From NCBI RefSeq assembly GCF_036227205.1, contig NZ_CP109442.1:3410001-3474000 (forward strand): DNA of 64,000 nt, written 5' to 3'. Shown in pieces: positions 24,226-32,680 of the stretch; positions within the stretch are counted from its first letter, which is position 1, and the number at the start of each line of letters is the position of its first letter. A program made the translations under genes and the position numbers. The notes under the pieces were generated by a model. It worked only from the letters and a program-made list of their open reading frames with translations, had not been told where the DNA came from and did no database searches. This DNA comes from Amycolatopsis sp. NBC_01480. Its GTDB lineage: Bacteria; Actinomycetota; Actinomycetes; Mycobacteriales; Pseudonocardiaceae.

Positions 24226-25824
24226 TTAGGTGGCTTCGGCGGTCATCAGGCGGTTGCCCAGGCGGAAGCGCAGGGTCGTCAAGGGAAGGTTTCGCACCAC
24301 GTGCCAGTAAGCGGCTGAGGCGACGGCCAGTGGGTCGACGTCGGGGGGAGCTGTGAGGGTTGTTGTGGTGCCGTCGTCGGTGCGGATCAGGCAGTGGCCC
24401 GGGGCGGTGGCGGCGATCAGACGGGCGGTTGGGCGGCGGCGGGCGGTTTCGGCGGACCAAGCCGGGAAGTCGTCCGTTCGGTCCCTGTGGATGATTGCGG
24501 CGCCTTCCAGGTCGGCGAGTGTGGACAACTCGGCGTGCGCGACCACGTGAGCACTGGGCAGGGGCTCACCGGTGTGGGGGACCGCGGCCGGAAAGCGGGT
24601 GATGGCCAGCGTGGAGCCCTCGTTGTGGACACTCACACGCAACGTCGTCGGCGGGCGGACCTGTGGAGCGGGGTCTTCCACAGGTGGAAAAACGGCCGGC
24701 CGGGGCGGTTCCGTCAGGTCGAGCATGTCGTACAGCAGCGGGCGGAGGATTTCCGCGCACTTGCCCGGGTACTCCACAGCCTGTTCGGCGATACCGGGGA
24801 CCGGGCCGGCCTCGATCGTGGCGGTGATCTGAACTGCTAGGTCGGACCTAACGAGTCTGGGGGCCTTGGTGAGCAGTTCCGCGAGCGGGGAGCCGTTCAC
24901 CACGGTGTCCGAGACCGGGCTGCCGATGATCACGGGGACGCCGGCCGCCGTTGCGTAGAGGGGCATCGAGCCGCAATCGGAGACCACGCAGTCGGCGGAG
25001 AGCAGCGTCGCCTGCCAGCCGTGTTGGGGCGGGATGACGGTGAGTCCGCCGCGGATCGCTGTGGCCAGGGCGGCCCGGACCTGGAACGGGCTGTGCGCCG
25101 ACCAGACCGCGGGGTGCAGCACCAGGCTCACGCGGTACTCGTCCAGGGGCAGCTCAGCCAGAAACCGTTGGGGCACAAGGTGATCGGCGCCGAGCAGGGA
25201 GTCTGGGCCCCACGTCGACGCGAGCACGACGTGGGTCCGCGAGTCCGCGCCGAGCAGCCGCCGGAAGTGCGGCACCCGGTGGGCGCTGGCCAGCATGCGG
25301 TCGTGGCACGGGTCGCCGATGACGACGGTGGGCGGGGCGGCCCCGTCGAGGTGGCGCAGCTGGTTGCCGTGCGAGAGCCCGAGCCGCAGGCGCTCGCCGC
25401 GTAACCGCGACGGGTTCAGGCCGGACACGACCTCGGTGCGTGGGTAGTACTTCTGGTGCCCGATCCCGTGCGGGATCAGCAGCACCGGCGACGGCAGCTC
25501 GGCCAGGTCGTCGTTCTCACTCGCCGCGATCGCCAGGTCGAACCCAGGTTTGACGGCCTGTGCCCACGGCACCACGTGTGTCCCCAGGCTGTGGAGGAAT
25601 TCCGGCAGCCCGGCACTGAAGATCGCTGGGTTCAACCCATCGAAAGTGAAGACGACCTGGACCCGGGGGTCGTCCTCGAACAGCGACAGCACGTCGAGCA
25701 GACGCGTCACGGTGGTGACCGTCCGCGCGACCACCAGCACGCGTCGTTCCACGCCGAAGGTCAGCCAGTGTCCGTACGCCGGATCAGTCGGAAACGACGG
25801 GGGGGGGGTGCGCTTTTCCGGCAT
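24226..25824 (-). CDS. CDP-glycerol glycerophosphotransferase-like (TagF-type GT-B) protein
   Basis: This protein of 532 residues has a two-domain GT-B pattern like TagB/TagF enzymes. It begins VERRVLVVARTVTTVTRLLDVLSLFEDDPRVQVVFTFDG, then FDLAIAASEN, VLLIPHGIGHQKYY and GDPCHDRMLAS. A second domain carries THVVLASTWGPDSLLG and SADCVVSDCGSMPLYATAAGVPVIIG, the nucleotide-sugar or CDP-alcohol binding region. The fold assignment is fair; the reaction is unknown. There is no membrane segment. The ATG at 25824 overlaps the stop of the DevR-like gene (ATGA), so the two are translationally coupled. A run of ten C in the mRNA at codons 6-9 is a potential slippage site. Confidence 0.75.
   Translation of the reverse strand: MPEKRTPPPSFPTDPAYGHWLTFGVERRVLVVARTVTTVTRLLDVLSLFEDDPRVQVVFTFDGLNPAIFSAGLPEFLHSLGTHVVPWAQAVKPGFDLAIAASENDDLAELPSPVLLIPHGIGHQKYYPRTEVVSGLNPSRLRGERLRLGLSHGNQLRHLDGAAPPTVVIGDPCHDRMLASAHRVPHFRRLLGADSRTHVVLASTWGPDSLLGADHLVPQRFLAELPLDEYRVSLVLHPAVWSAHSPFQVRAALATAIRGGLTVIPPQHGWQATLLSADCVVSDCGSMPLYATAAGVPVIIGSPVSDTVVNGSPLAELLTKAPRLVRSDLAVQITATIEAGPVPGIAEQAVEYPGKCAEILRPLLYDMLDLTEPPRPAVFPPVEDPAPQVRPPTTLRVSVHNEGSTLAITRFPAAVPHTGEPLPSAHVVAHAELSTLADLEGAAIIHRDRTDDFPAWSAETARRRPTARLIAATAPGHCLIRTDDGTTTTLTAPPDVDPLAVASAAYWHVVRNLPLTTLRFRLGNRLMTAEAT
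25799..25808. repeat. Homopolymer of ten G within codons 6-9 of the TagF-like gene
   Basis: Bases 25799-25808 are all G, encoding Thr-Pro-Pro-Pro on the minus strand. A tract this long just after a start codon can change length by polymerase slippage and switch the gene off. Confidence 0.8.
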
Positions 25825-26450
25825 CACTTGCCGCGGCGGGCGATCCAGGCGGCGGCCTGGGTGCGGCGTTGCATGCCGAGCTTGGCGAGGACCGAGGTGA
25901 CGTAGTTCTTGACCGTTTTCTCGGCCAGGAAGAGGCGTTCGGCGATCTCGCGGTTGGACATGCCCTGGCCGATGAGCTCCAGCACGTCGCGCTCGCGGTC
26001 GGTGAGGGCGGCGAGGTCGTCCGTGGGCGGGTGGCGGAGCTTGTCCAGCACCCGCGCGGTGCTGAGCGGGTCGAGCAGGGAACGGCCGGCGGCCACCTCG
26101 CGCACGGCGTTGACCACGTCCTGGCCCCGCACCTGCTTGAGCAGATAACCCGACGCGCCCGCCATGATCGCGCCGACCATGGCCTCCTCGTCGTCGAACG
26201 CGGTGAGCATCAGGCAGGCCGGCGGGCTGGGCTTGGACCGCAGCTCGCGGCAGAGGGTGATGCCGTCGCCGTCGCCGAGGCGGACGTCCACCACGGCCAC
26301 GTCCGGCTCGACGTGCATCGCCACCGCCAGCGCCTCCTCGACGCTGCCGGCCTCGGCGACGACCTCGATGTCGGCCTCGTCGCCGAGAAGGTCGCGCAGG
26401 CCGCGGCGGACCAGTTCGTGGTCGTCGACGAGCAGCACCTGGATCGGCAT
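25824..26450 (-). CDS. devR: NarL/LuxR response regulator, DevR/DosR-like
   Basis: This 208-residue two-component regulator closely resembles mycobacterial DevR/DosR. The receiver has the acidic pair near the start (VDDHELVRRGLRDLLG), phospho-acceptor Asp55 (VAVVDVRLGDGDGITLCREL), Thr83 and Lys105. The linker GRSLLDPLSTARVLDKLR and the LuxR domain LTDRERDVLELIGQGMSNREIAERLFLAEKTVKNYVTSVLAKLGMQRRTQAA follow mycobacterial DevR almost residue for residue. In mycobacteria DevR is activated by DevS/DosT under hypoxia or NO and binds a 20-bp palindrome. A matching box lies before cydA and a DevS-like kinase ends the cyd operon. ATG start at 26450. Confidence 0.92.
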   Translation of the reverse strand: MPIQVLLVDDHELVRRGLRDLLGDEADIEVVAEAGSVEEALAVAMHVEPDVAVVDVRLGDGDGITLCRELRSKPSPPACLMLTAFDDEEAMVGAIMAGASGYLLKQVRGQDVVNAVREVAAGRSLLDPLSTARVLDKLRHPPTDDLAALTDRERDVLELIGQGMSNREIAERLFLAEKTVKNYVTSVLAKLGMQRRTQAAAWIARRGK

Positions 26451-26690
26451 ACCCCCAGGTTACGGGGTGTGCGAGCGGCGTGGCCGCCCTCGTGCCCGAC
26501 GCCACGGACGCGCCGCGGCGGGAAGCCCGTCCGGTGCGGGCGAAAAAATCACCGGATAGACCCGATCGAGTGGACGGATCGCCATTTCCGGAACGGTGGA
26601 CGTTTACCGGGAAATCGCCCGTAACAGTCCTCGGGGAATTCCGATACTTACCACGCATCAACCCCGTTTTCCCTCGGAAGGACCACTCCG

Positions 26691-27185
26691 TTGTCCTCAT
26701 TTCGTCGTGTCTTCGGCCTGGTCGGCGTCGTCGCCGGGCTGACCTTGATCGCGCCGGTCCAGCTGGCCTTCGCGCAGGTCGGAGACAAGAACTGCAGCGA
26801 CTTCACCTACCAGGAAGACGCGCAGGCCGTGCTCGACCAAGACAAGTCAGACCCGAACGGACTGGATGGCAACAACAACGGAGTGGCGTGTGAATCGCTG
26901 CCGCACCGGCTCACTCAGAGCAGCGCTCCGACGTCGTCGCAAAATCCGTCTCAGGGTGGCTCCGGCACTTCCGTGACAATTCCGGAAACGTCCACGACCA
27001 CTTCCACCCGCGTTCCGGTGAAGACCGCGCCGCAGGTGAAGGTGAAGCCCGTCGGCGGCGTCGCGACCGGCGGCGGCGAGCCGGACCAGGGTGGTGACGG
27101 CGGCTTCCTCATCGGCGCCGGGGTCCTGCTCGCGGCCGGCGCGTCCGGCGGGATGGTGCTCTACCTGCGCCGTCGTCCGAGCTGA
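26691..27185 (+). CDS. Excalibur-domain surface protein with sortase-type tail
   Basis: This secreted protein of 164 residues has a signal peptide at 1-28 (GLVGVVAGLTLIAPVQLAFAQ) and an excalibur domain with the Ca-binding loop DPNGLDGNNNGVACE (about 54-68). A Ser/Thr/Pro-rich linker leads to a C-terminal sorting region: KPVGGVATGGG, then a hydrophobic helix FLIGAGVLLAAGASGGMVLYL and RRRPS. It lacks LPXTG, but VxTGxG before a terminal helix and Arg tail is the pattern I associate with class F sortase substrates in actinobacteria. The next gene, overlapping by one base (TGATG), encodes such a sortase. TTG start at 26691 after GGAAGGACC. Confidence 0.85.
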   Translation: MSSFRRVFGLVGVVAGLTLIAPVQLAFAQVGDKNCSDFTYQEDAQAVLDQDKSDPNGLDGNNNGVACESLPHRLTQSSAPTSSQNPSQGGSGTSVTIPETSTTTSTRVPVKTAPQVKVKPVGGVATGGGEPDQGGDGGFLIGAGVLLAAGASGGMVLYLRRRPS

Positions 27186-27844
27186 TGCGGGTCCGCGCGC
27201 TGCTGGTCGGCGCCCTTCTCGCCGTGGCGGTGGCGGTGCTGCTGATCGCCGCGTTCCTCCGGGCGCCGTCCCCGACCGACGGCGTGCAGCCGGTCCTCGC
27301 GACGGGCGGGCCGCCGACGTCGGTGAGCGCGCCGCCGGTGCCGTCGGCCACGCGGCTACCGGTCGCGAAGGTGCAGACGCCGTCGAAGCCCGCGGCGCTC
27401 GAGATCCCGGCCATCGGTGTGCACGTCGACCACCTCGTCGAGCTGGGCCTCACCACTGACGGCGCTCTCGAGGTGCCGAAGGACGCGCTGACCGCCGGCT
27501 GGTTCACCGGCGGCCCCGCGCCCGGCCAGGTCGGCCCCGCGGTGGTCGCGGCGCACGTCGACTACCGCAAGGTGCCCGGGGTTTTCTTCCGCCTCAAGGA
27601 CATGCGCCCCGGCGAGCAGGTCGTGGTCAACCGCGCGGACCGCACCAGCGCCGTGTTCACCGTGTACCGCGTCGACCGTTATCCGAAGTCGCAGTTCCCG
27701 ACCGACCGCGTTTACGGCGACACCCCGACCCCGGAACTGCGCCTCATCACCTGCGGCGGCGACTTCGATCACTCGACCGGGAACTACCGGGACAATGTCG
27801 TGGTTTACGCGCGGCTCGCGCAGGCCTATCTCACTACCCCGTGA
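27185..27844 (+). CDS. Class F sortase
   Basis: This membrane-anchored transpeptidase attaches surface proteins covalently. It has 219 residues: an N-terminal anchor helix (RALLVGALLAVAVAVLLIAAFL), a Pro/Thr-rich stalk, then the sortase beta-barrel from about 70 (LEIPAIGVHVDHLVELGL). The catalytic triad is visible: His124 in VVAAHVDY, Cys190 in LRLITCGG and Arg202 in NYRDNVVVYA. The short domain and these contexts are typical of class F. Its start overlaps the stop of the excalibur protein gene, so enzyme and probable substrate are encoded as a pair. Confidence 0.92.
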   Translation: MRVRALLVGALLAVAVAVLLIAAFLRAPSPTDGVQPVLATGGPPTSVSAPPVPSATRLPVAKVQTPSKPAALEIPAIGVHVDHLVELGLTTDGALEVPKDALTAGWFTGGPAPGQVGPAVVAAHVDYRKVPGVFFRLKDMRPGEQVVVNRADRTSAVFTVYRVDRYPKSQFPTDRVYGDTPTPELRLITCGGDFDHSTGNYRDNVVVYARLAQAYLTTP

Positions 27845-27870
27845 GTCGGAAAATGATTCCCGGGCGGAAT

Positions 27871-28683
27871 TCACTCGCAGGCCACGCCGTCGCCGTCGCG
27901 GTCCAGCGCTTTTCGGTAGCCGGGCTCGCCGACGTACAGCGGCGCGGCACCGGCGGCCTTCGCGGCGGTGCAGTTTTTGTAGTAGACGGACGAGGAATTG
28001 TCGGGTGCCGGGACCTGCTTTTCGGTCGTCGGCGCGGGCGCCGGTTTCTCCGCGACGGGTGCGGGCGCGGGGACGGCCGGGGGTGCGGGCGGTGCGGGCG
28101 TCGGCGCGTCGATGTTGCCGTTGCAGGGGGCGGCCCAGAGGCCGACGGCCGTCTGGCTGGCCGTGTTCTGCAGCGACTGAAGTGACGTCGAGACGGCGTC
28201 GGCGGCGTACTTGGCGAAGCCGCCGGAGATCGCGGCGGTTGCGTAGTCGGTGCCGTCGGCCAGGGCCAGCGCCACACCGGTGGTGGTGTCGGTGGTGAGC
28301 TGGACCGTGGCGCCGGCGAGTTTCGCGGTCGCCCAGCTCAGCGTTTCCGCTGCGTAACAGTTGTTCCCGGTCGGGACGGTGACGCCGAGGACGTGCACGG
28401 TGCGATGGGTCCCGTCGCTGCCGGCGAGTTCGACGGTGGCGCCGTCGGTCACTTTGCCGACAGTGAACGTGGCTGGTGGCGGCGGAGTGGTCGACGAGGG
28501 CGTCGCCGAGGTCGTGGCCGGCACAGGAGCCGGCGGGGCCGCGAGGGGCTGCGTCGGCGTTTCGGGGGCCTTGCCGAAGATCGCGCCCAGGACGAACAGG
28601 ACCACGAAAACGCCGAGCGTGGCCATCAGCCACTTCGGAAATCGCCGCCCGGGGCGCGCCGCGGAGGCAGGAGTGGAATGCAT
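27871..28683 (-). CDS. Membrane-anchored thermonuclease-like/excalibur protein
   Basis: This protein of 270 residues has one N-terminal membrane helix (WLMATLGVFVVLFVLGAIFG, about 19-38) and a Pro/Thr linker. An SNase-like (thermonuclease) beta-barrel runs from about 72 to 165 (FTVGKVTDGATVELAGSDGTHRTVHVLGVTVP, AAETLSWATAKLAGATVQL). A Pro/Ala-rich spacer precedes an excalibur domain ending in DRDGDGVACE. The active-site Arg/Glu residues of staphylococcal nuclease (R-x-x-G-I-D-x-P-E) are not conserved, so nuclease activity is doubtful. It is convergent with the sortase gene and shares the excalibur domain with the sortase substrate, suggesting a common cell-surface role. Confidence 0.82.
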   Translation of the reverse strand: MHSTPASAARPGRRFPKWLMATLGVFVVLFVLGAIFGKAPETPTQPLAAPPAPVPATTSATPSSTTPPPPATFTVGKVTDGATVELAGSDGTHRTVHVLGVTVPTGNNCYAAETLSWATAKLAGATVQLTTDTTTGVALALADGTDYATAAISGGFAKYAADAVSTSLQSLQNTASQTAVGLWAAPCNGNIDAPTPAPPAPPAVPAPAPVAEKPAPAPTTEKQVPAPDNSSSVYYKNCTAAKAAGAAPLYVGEPGYRKALDRDGDGVACE

Positions 28684-28918
28684 TCGGGAATTCCTCGTTC
28701 CTCAAGGGCGAGCTGGTGAGGATATTTTCGCGGGAAAACCCGGCCGCGTTACGGGGATGACGTGCAGTTGGCGTGAAAATGTCCAGTGTCACTCGAACGG
28801 TCCTGGTTTATCGTCACAGGGGAGTCACGGATTCGGTGAACCGGTGGAAATGATGTCACATTCGACGGGCCGTGGACGATCTTCATCCGAACCTCCCCCG
28901 GCAGAAAGTACGTTGGCC

Positions 28919-30763
28919 ATGGCCGAGTTGATCGAATTCTTGCCGCTTACGCGAGACGGACGGGTTTCCGCGCGCGAAGCCGACTTCACCGCGATCGACG
29001 TGAAGACCACGGGCCTGCGCACGGGCCGCGTCGTCGAACTCGGGGTCGTGCGCGTTCGCGCGGACGGGACGGTGCGCGGCGAGTTGGCGACACTCGTCTC
29101 GCCGGGGTACCCGCTGCCGCCCGGGCCGCATCGGATCAGCGGGGACGAGCTGGCCGGGGCGCCGTCGTTCGGCGACGTGCTCGGGCCGTTGCTCGATTTG
29201 TGCCGTGGCGCTGTGCTCGTGGCGCACGATCTGCCGTTGACGTCGGGATTCCTGGCCGCGGAAATCGCGCGGCTGGGCGGCCGGCTGCCGGTGCTGCCCG
29301 GGGTTTCGACGATGCGCGCGGCGCAGGAGGTGGTGCGCCTGCCGAACTACCGGCTGGGCACGATCGCGCGGGCGCTCGGCATCGGCGACTACCCGCCGTA
29401 CCTCGCGTCGGCTTCGGCGCAGGTGTGCGCGCGGGTGGTGACCACGCTCATCGGCGTGCACGGCCTCGGTTTCACGGCACTGCCGAGGTTCCCGGAGCTG
29501 CCTCGGTTCGCGCCCGGCGGCCGGATCGTCCGGCGACCGGACGTGCCCGTCGTCGAGAACGGCTGGATGTCGGGCGTGGTCGACCGGGTCGTCGCCGAGC
29601 CTTCCGATCCGACGGTGGCGCAGGCGTATCTGGACCTGCTCGCGGAGTCCGTCGGCGACCAGCACCTGTCGGAAGCAGAGGTGTGGGCGCTGGCCGGTCT
29701 CGCGGCCGACGCCGGGATGACCGAGCTGGATGTTCGGCGCATCCACGAGAGTTTTGTGTCCGCCCTGCGCTCGGTCGCGGCGGCGGATGGCGTGGTGACG
29801 GCGGCGGAGCACGGCGAACTTCGCCAGGTCGCGGCGGCTCTGGGCGTCCCCGAGGTTGTCGCGGGGCTTCGTCCCACGGCTAACGGGAGGGCGACGCGCG
29901 TGCTGGTTCTCGGGACCACGGCGGCGGCGGATCGGCTGCGCGCCCGCGTGCTCGACGAGGGCGTGCAGCTGGCGAAGAAGTTGACGGCTTCGGTTACCCA
30001 TCTCGCGTACGACGACGGTGTGCCGACGGGTGAGCCGCGGCTGGCGCGGGCTGCCGAGTTGGGGGCTGAGGTGGTGCCGGTCGGGGAGGCGACGGTCGCG
30101 CTGGGGTTTGAGACGGGTGTGTCCGTGGCGGCGCGAGGTTCGGCGGGGGAGCCGGTGTGGCCGGTCGCGGAGCCGGCCGAGATGGCGCGGCCGCGGGAGG
30201 AAATGCGGTGGCAGAACGAAACGGGGCCACCGGAGTCGACGCCGTGGCAGGGCCCGACACAACCGGAGGAGTCGACGCCGCGGCAGGAGCAAACACGGCC
30301 GCAGAAGCCGACATGGTGGCAGGAGGAAACGCGACCGGAAGAGCCAGCACGGCCGGAGGAGTCGCCGCGGTCGCGGGAGGAAGCGCAGCGGCAGGAGGAA
30401 ACGCGACCGGAAGTGCCGACGCGGCGGCAAGAGGAAACGCGGCAATTCGCGCCGGTGGCGGTCCCCGCGCCGCGTGTCGAGCCGGTTATCAGCGACGTTG
30501 CCATGACCGCAGCGCAGCCCGTTGATCCTCCGCCCGCCGGTCTCGCGGCCGCGCCGAGCCGGGACGCGGCGAAGGTGGCGTCCACGGTGGCGGCACGGTT
30601 CATGATCGGGATCGGGCTGATGCTGATGTTCGTCACGGTCCTCGCGATGTTCGGCGGAGCGGGGGTGGGCGCGGGGATCCCGCTCGCCGTCATCGGGGTC
30701 GGCCTGGTGATCGGGGGCTGGCTGGTCGGGGAGAAGAGCCAACGGCCGCCCGAAGGTGCTTGA
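28919..30763 (+). CDS. Degenerate DnaQ-type exonuclease fused to TerB-like, BRCT-like and membrane regions
   Basis: A 614-residue protein from the ATG at 28919. Residues 20-185 follow the DEDDh exonuclease fold, but catalytic residues are changed: motif I is AIDVKTTGL (Lys29 for Glu), motif II AHDLPLTSGFL (Thr108 for Asp), and motif III YLASASAQVCARVV lacks the His and Asp. Then come a TerB-like helical domain (about 240-320, LSEAEVWALAGLAADAGMTELDVRRIHESF), a BRCT-like unit (about 328-390, TRVLVLGTTAAADRLRARVLDEGVQLAKKLTASVTHLAYDDG), a Glu/Arg/Pro/Gln-rich repeat linker (about 415-500) and two membrane helices near the C-terminus. It may bind nucleic-acid ends without cutting. It is convergent with the MazG-like gene. 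Confidence 0.8.
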   Translation: MAELIEFLPLTRDGRVSAREADFTAIDVKTTGLRTGRVVELGVVRVRADGTVRGELATLVSPGYPLPPGPHRISGDELAGAPSFGDVLGPLLDLCRGAVLVAHDLPLTSGFLAAEIARLGGRLPVLPGVSTMRAAQEVVRLPNYRLGTIARALGIGDYPPYLASASAQVCARVVTTLIGVHGLGFTALPRFPELPRFAPGGRIVRRPDVPVVENGWMSGVVDRVVAEPSDPTVAQAYLDLLAESVGDQHLSEAEVWALAGLAADAGMTELDVRRIHESFVSALRSVAAADGVVTAAEHGELRQVAAALGVPEVVAGLRPTANGRATRVLVLGTTAAADRLRARVLDEGVQLAKKLTASVTHLAYDDGVPTGEPRLARAAELGAEVVPVGEATVALGFETGVSVAARGSAGEPVWPVAEPAEMARPREEMRWQNETGPPESTPWQGPTQPEESTPRQEQTRPQKPTWWQEETRPEEPARPEESPRSREEAQRQEETRPEVPTRRQEETRQFAPVAVPAPRVEPVISDVAMTAAQPVDPPPAGLAAAPSRDAAKVASTVAARFMIGIGLMLMFVTVLAMFGGAGVGAGIPLAVIGVGLVIGGWLVGEKSQRPPEGA

Positions 30764-30770
30764 GCGAAGG

Positions 30771-31091
30771 TCACCGCTCCACTGGCGGGAAACGGGTTTC
30801 GTTGCGGTCGATCTTCGCGTTGGCGGCGGCGAGCAGGTCGATGCCCAGCGAGTCGGCGAGGCTGAGCAGGTAGAGGGTGACGTCGGCGATCTCGTCCTGG
30901 ACGTTGAACTCCATGGCCGGGTCGGTGCGCCAGGCGGCGGCCTCTTCGGGCGTCAGCCATTGGAACAGCGAGATCAGCTCGCCCATTTCGCCGGACAGCG
31001 CCATGACGAGATTCTTCGGGGTGTGGAACGGTTCCCAGTCGCGGGCGGCGGCGAAGTCGCGGAGGCGCTGGATGAGGTCCTCAAGGTTCAC
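30771..31091 (-). CDS. MazG-like nucleotide pyrophosphohydrolase
   Basis: This 106-residue all-alpha NTP pyrophosphatase is of the MazG/RS21-C6 (dCTPase) type, removing non-canonical or excess (d)NTPs. The metal-binding motifs are visible: ALSGEMGELISLFQWL (ExxE-type, helix 2) and DEIADVTLYLLSLADSLGIDL (ExxD, helix 3), with NAKIDRNETRFP at the end. The length equals a single MazG-like domain. The start is near the RFAAARDWEPFHTPKNL segment. Seven bases separate its stop from that of the pseudo-exonuclease gene. Confidence 0.9.
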   Translation of the reverse strand: MNLEDLIQRLRDFAAARDWEPFHTPKNLVMALSGEMGELISLFQWLTPEEAAAWRTDPAMEFNVQDEIADVTLYLLSLADSLGIDLLAAANAKIDRNETRFPPVER

Positions 31092-31232
31092 CGGGACTGA
31101 CTACCACGCCGGTCACGGCGGGCCGAAAGCCGCATATCCGCAGGCCGCGGGGCGGTGACCCGCGGTGCGCGACTGCTCCGGAAAGAGCACGCAGTTGGCC
31201 CACACGCACGACAGAGGCCATGCGGCAGACTG

Positions 31233-32576
31233 ATGCGCGTGACTGGTCCCCCGGATCTGCGGCCTTACCTGCGTACGTTGGACGCGGAAACGCTGGCGGA
31301 GCTGCTCTACGCCCAGGCTCAGCGTGACCCTGAGTTACGACATTCACTCGAATTGCGCGCCGCCACCCAATCCGGTGACGTCACGGAGGCGCACCGGCTG
31401 CTCGACACCGCGGTGTCCGACGGCAACATGGAGTACACCGCGAAGGTCGGCGCGGTGCTGGACACGCTGCAGCGGCTGCTGGACGCGGACAGCCGCGCGG
31501 ACCTCGCCCCGTTGGCGCGCCGCACGGTCGACGACATCGGCGAGATGCTGGAGCAGTCCGGGGACCCGTCGGGTGACCTCAGTGACCGGCTGGAGCGTGC
31601 CGTCGAGCTGTACGCGCGGGCGTGCGTCGCGCGGCCGCCGGATCCCGACCAGCTGGCCGACTGGATCCTCGAGGTCGAGTTCGAGGGGCTCGGACGGCCC
31701 GTGATCGAGCTGGCCGAGTTCGCGAAAGCGTTGGGGGACCGTGGACTCGACCGGATCAAGTCCACTGTGGACGATATTGTCGCGGCCGGCGCCACCGGGT
31801 ACCGGCGGGACGTCGCGGAGCGGCTGCTGGAGGAGCTGGCCGAGGTTCGCGGGGACGTCGACGGGCTTGTTGCGATCTTGTCCGCGAAGCCGCCGCGGGT
31901 GGACGTCAGCCTGAAGATCGTGCGGGTGCTTCGCGCGGCCGGACGGCACAGCGAGGCCATCGCTCACGCCGCGCGAGCGCTCACGCCGCACAAGGCGCCC
32001 GCGCCGCCGGAGCCCGAGGACGAGACGGTTGCCTTGCGCCGCAAGGAGTTCGACGCCGAGCCGGGGCAGGTCACCTACCTCGCGTTGCGGGAGGCGTCGG
32101 TCGAAGCCGGTGTCTGGTCCGTACAGCGTGTCGGCGCTTTGAAGCAGCTTCGCGAGTGCGCGGGCGAAACTGAGGAAGGCGCCGAGGAGTTGGCGCGCGC
32201 CCTGCTCGCCGAAGGACGGCCGGACGAGGCGTGGCGCGCGTGCGTGCGCTTCGGCGGCTCGCTGGACCTGCGCGTCGAGCTGGCCGCGCTGCGCGAAGCC
32301 GAACACCCGGCCGAGACGATCCCCGTTTACCGCACCCAGGTCGAGCGGCTGATCGAGCAGAAGGACCCGCAGTCCTACCGCGAAGCGGCGAAGCACCTGA
32401 AGAAGCTGCGGACGCTGCACAAGCGCGCGGGGACGGCGGAGGAGTTCACCGGCTATCTGGCCGATCTGGTGACCGTGCACCGGCGCAAGACGCGGCTGAT
32501 CGCCGAGGTGCGCGCGGCCCGGATCGCGCTGCCCAAACCCCGTGATCAGCCTGCCACGGACTCGTTGACCAGCTGA
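31233..32576 (+). CDS. Unknown helical repeat protein (SWIM-associated/DUF6880-like C-terminus)
   Basis: This 447-residue soluble protein is made almost wholly of amphipathic helices. The N-terminal part (DLRPYLRTLDAETLAELLYAQAQRDPELRHSLELRAA) and the C-terminal part (YRTQVERLIEQKDPQSYREAAKHLKKLRTLHKRAG ... YLADLVTVHRRKTRLIAEV) recall the helical region that follows SWIM zinc fingers in other bacteria (DUF6880-like), but no SWIM CxCx motif is present. The middle reads as TPR-like repeats. Start: ATG at 31233 (MRVTGPPDLRPYL). It is divergent from the MazG gene and followed in the same direction by another large unknown protein. Confidence 0.7.
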   Translation: MRVTGPPDLRPYLRTLDAETLAELLYAQAQRDPELRHSLELRAATQSGDVTEAHRLLDTAVSDGNMEYTAKVGAVLDTLQRLLDADSRADLAPLARRTVDDIGEMLEQSGDPSGDLSDRLERAVELYARACVARPPDPDQLADWILEVEFEGLGRPVIELAEFAKALGDRGLDRIKSTVDDIVAAGATGYRRDVAERLLEELAEVRGDVDGLVAILSAKPPRVDVSLKIVRVLRAAGRHSEAIAHAARALTPHKAPAPPEPEDETVALRRKEFDAEPGQVTYLALREASVEAGVWSVQRVGALKQLRECAGETEEGAEELARALLAEGRPDEAWRACVRFGGSLDLRVELAALREAEHPAETIPVYRTQVERLIEQKDPQSYREAAKHLKKLRTLHKRAGTAEEFTGYLADLVTVHRRKTRLIAEVRAARIALPKPRDQPATDSLTS

Positions 32577-32680
32577 AACGTGGCCGCTCCCCCGACTGGA
32601 GAGCCGGAACTACGAGCGGGCCCGTCGCGACCAAGCTCCCGCGAGTCCGCGCCGGTGCCCTCGATGCAACGATGTTCGGC

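Noticed and set aside
24226..26700. An 824-codon minus-strand open frame covering both the regulator and the TagF-like gene
   Set aside because: The upstream part is an out-of-frame reading of the response regulator gene; the real start is the ATG at 25824 overlapping the regulator stop.
28883..30742. A 619-codon open frame on the minus strand opposite the pseudo-exonuclease gene
   Set aside because: Translation is His/Arg/Asp-rich low-complexity sequence; the plus strand encodes recognisable domains.
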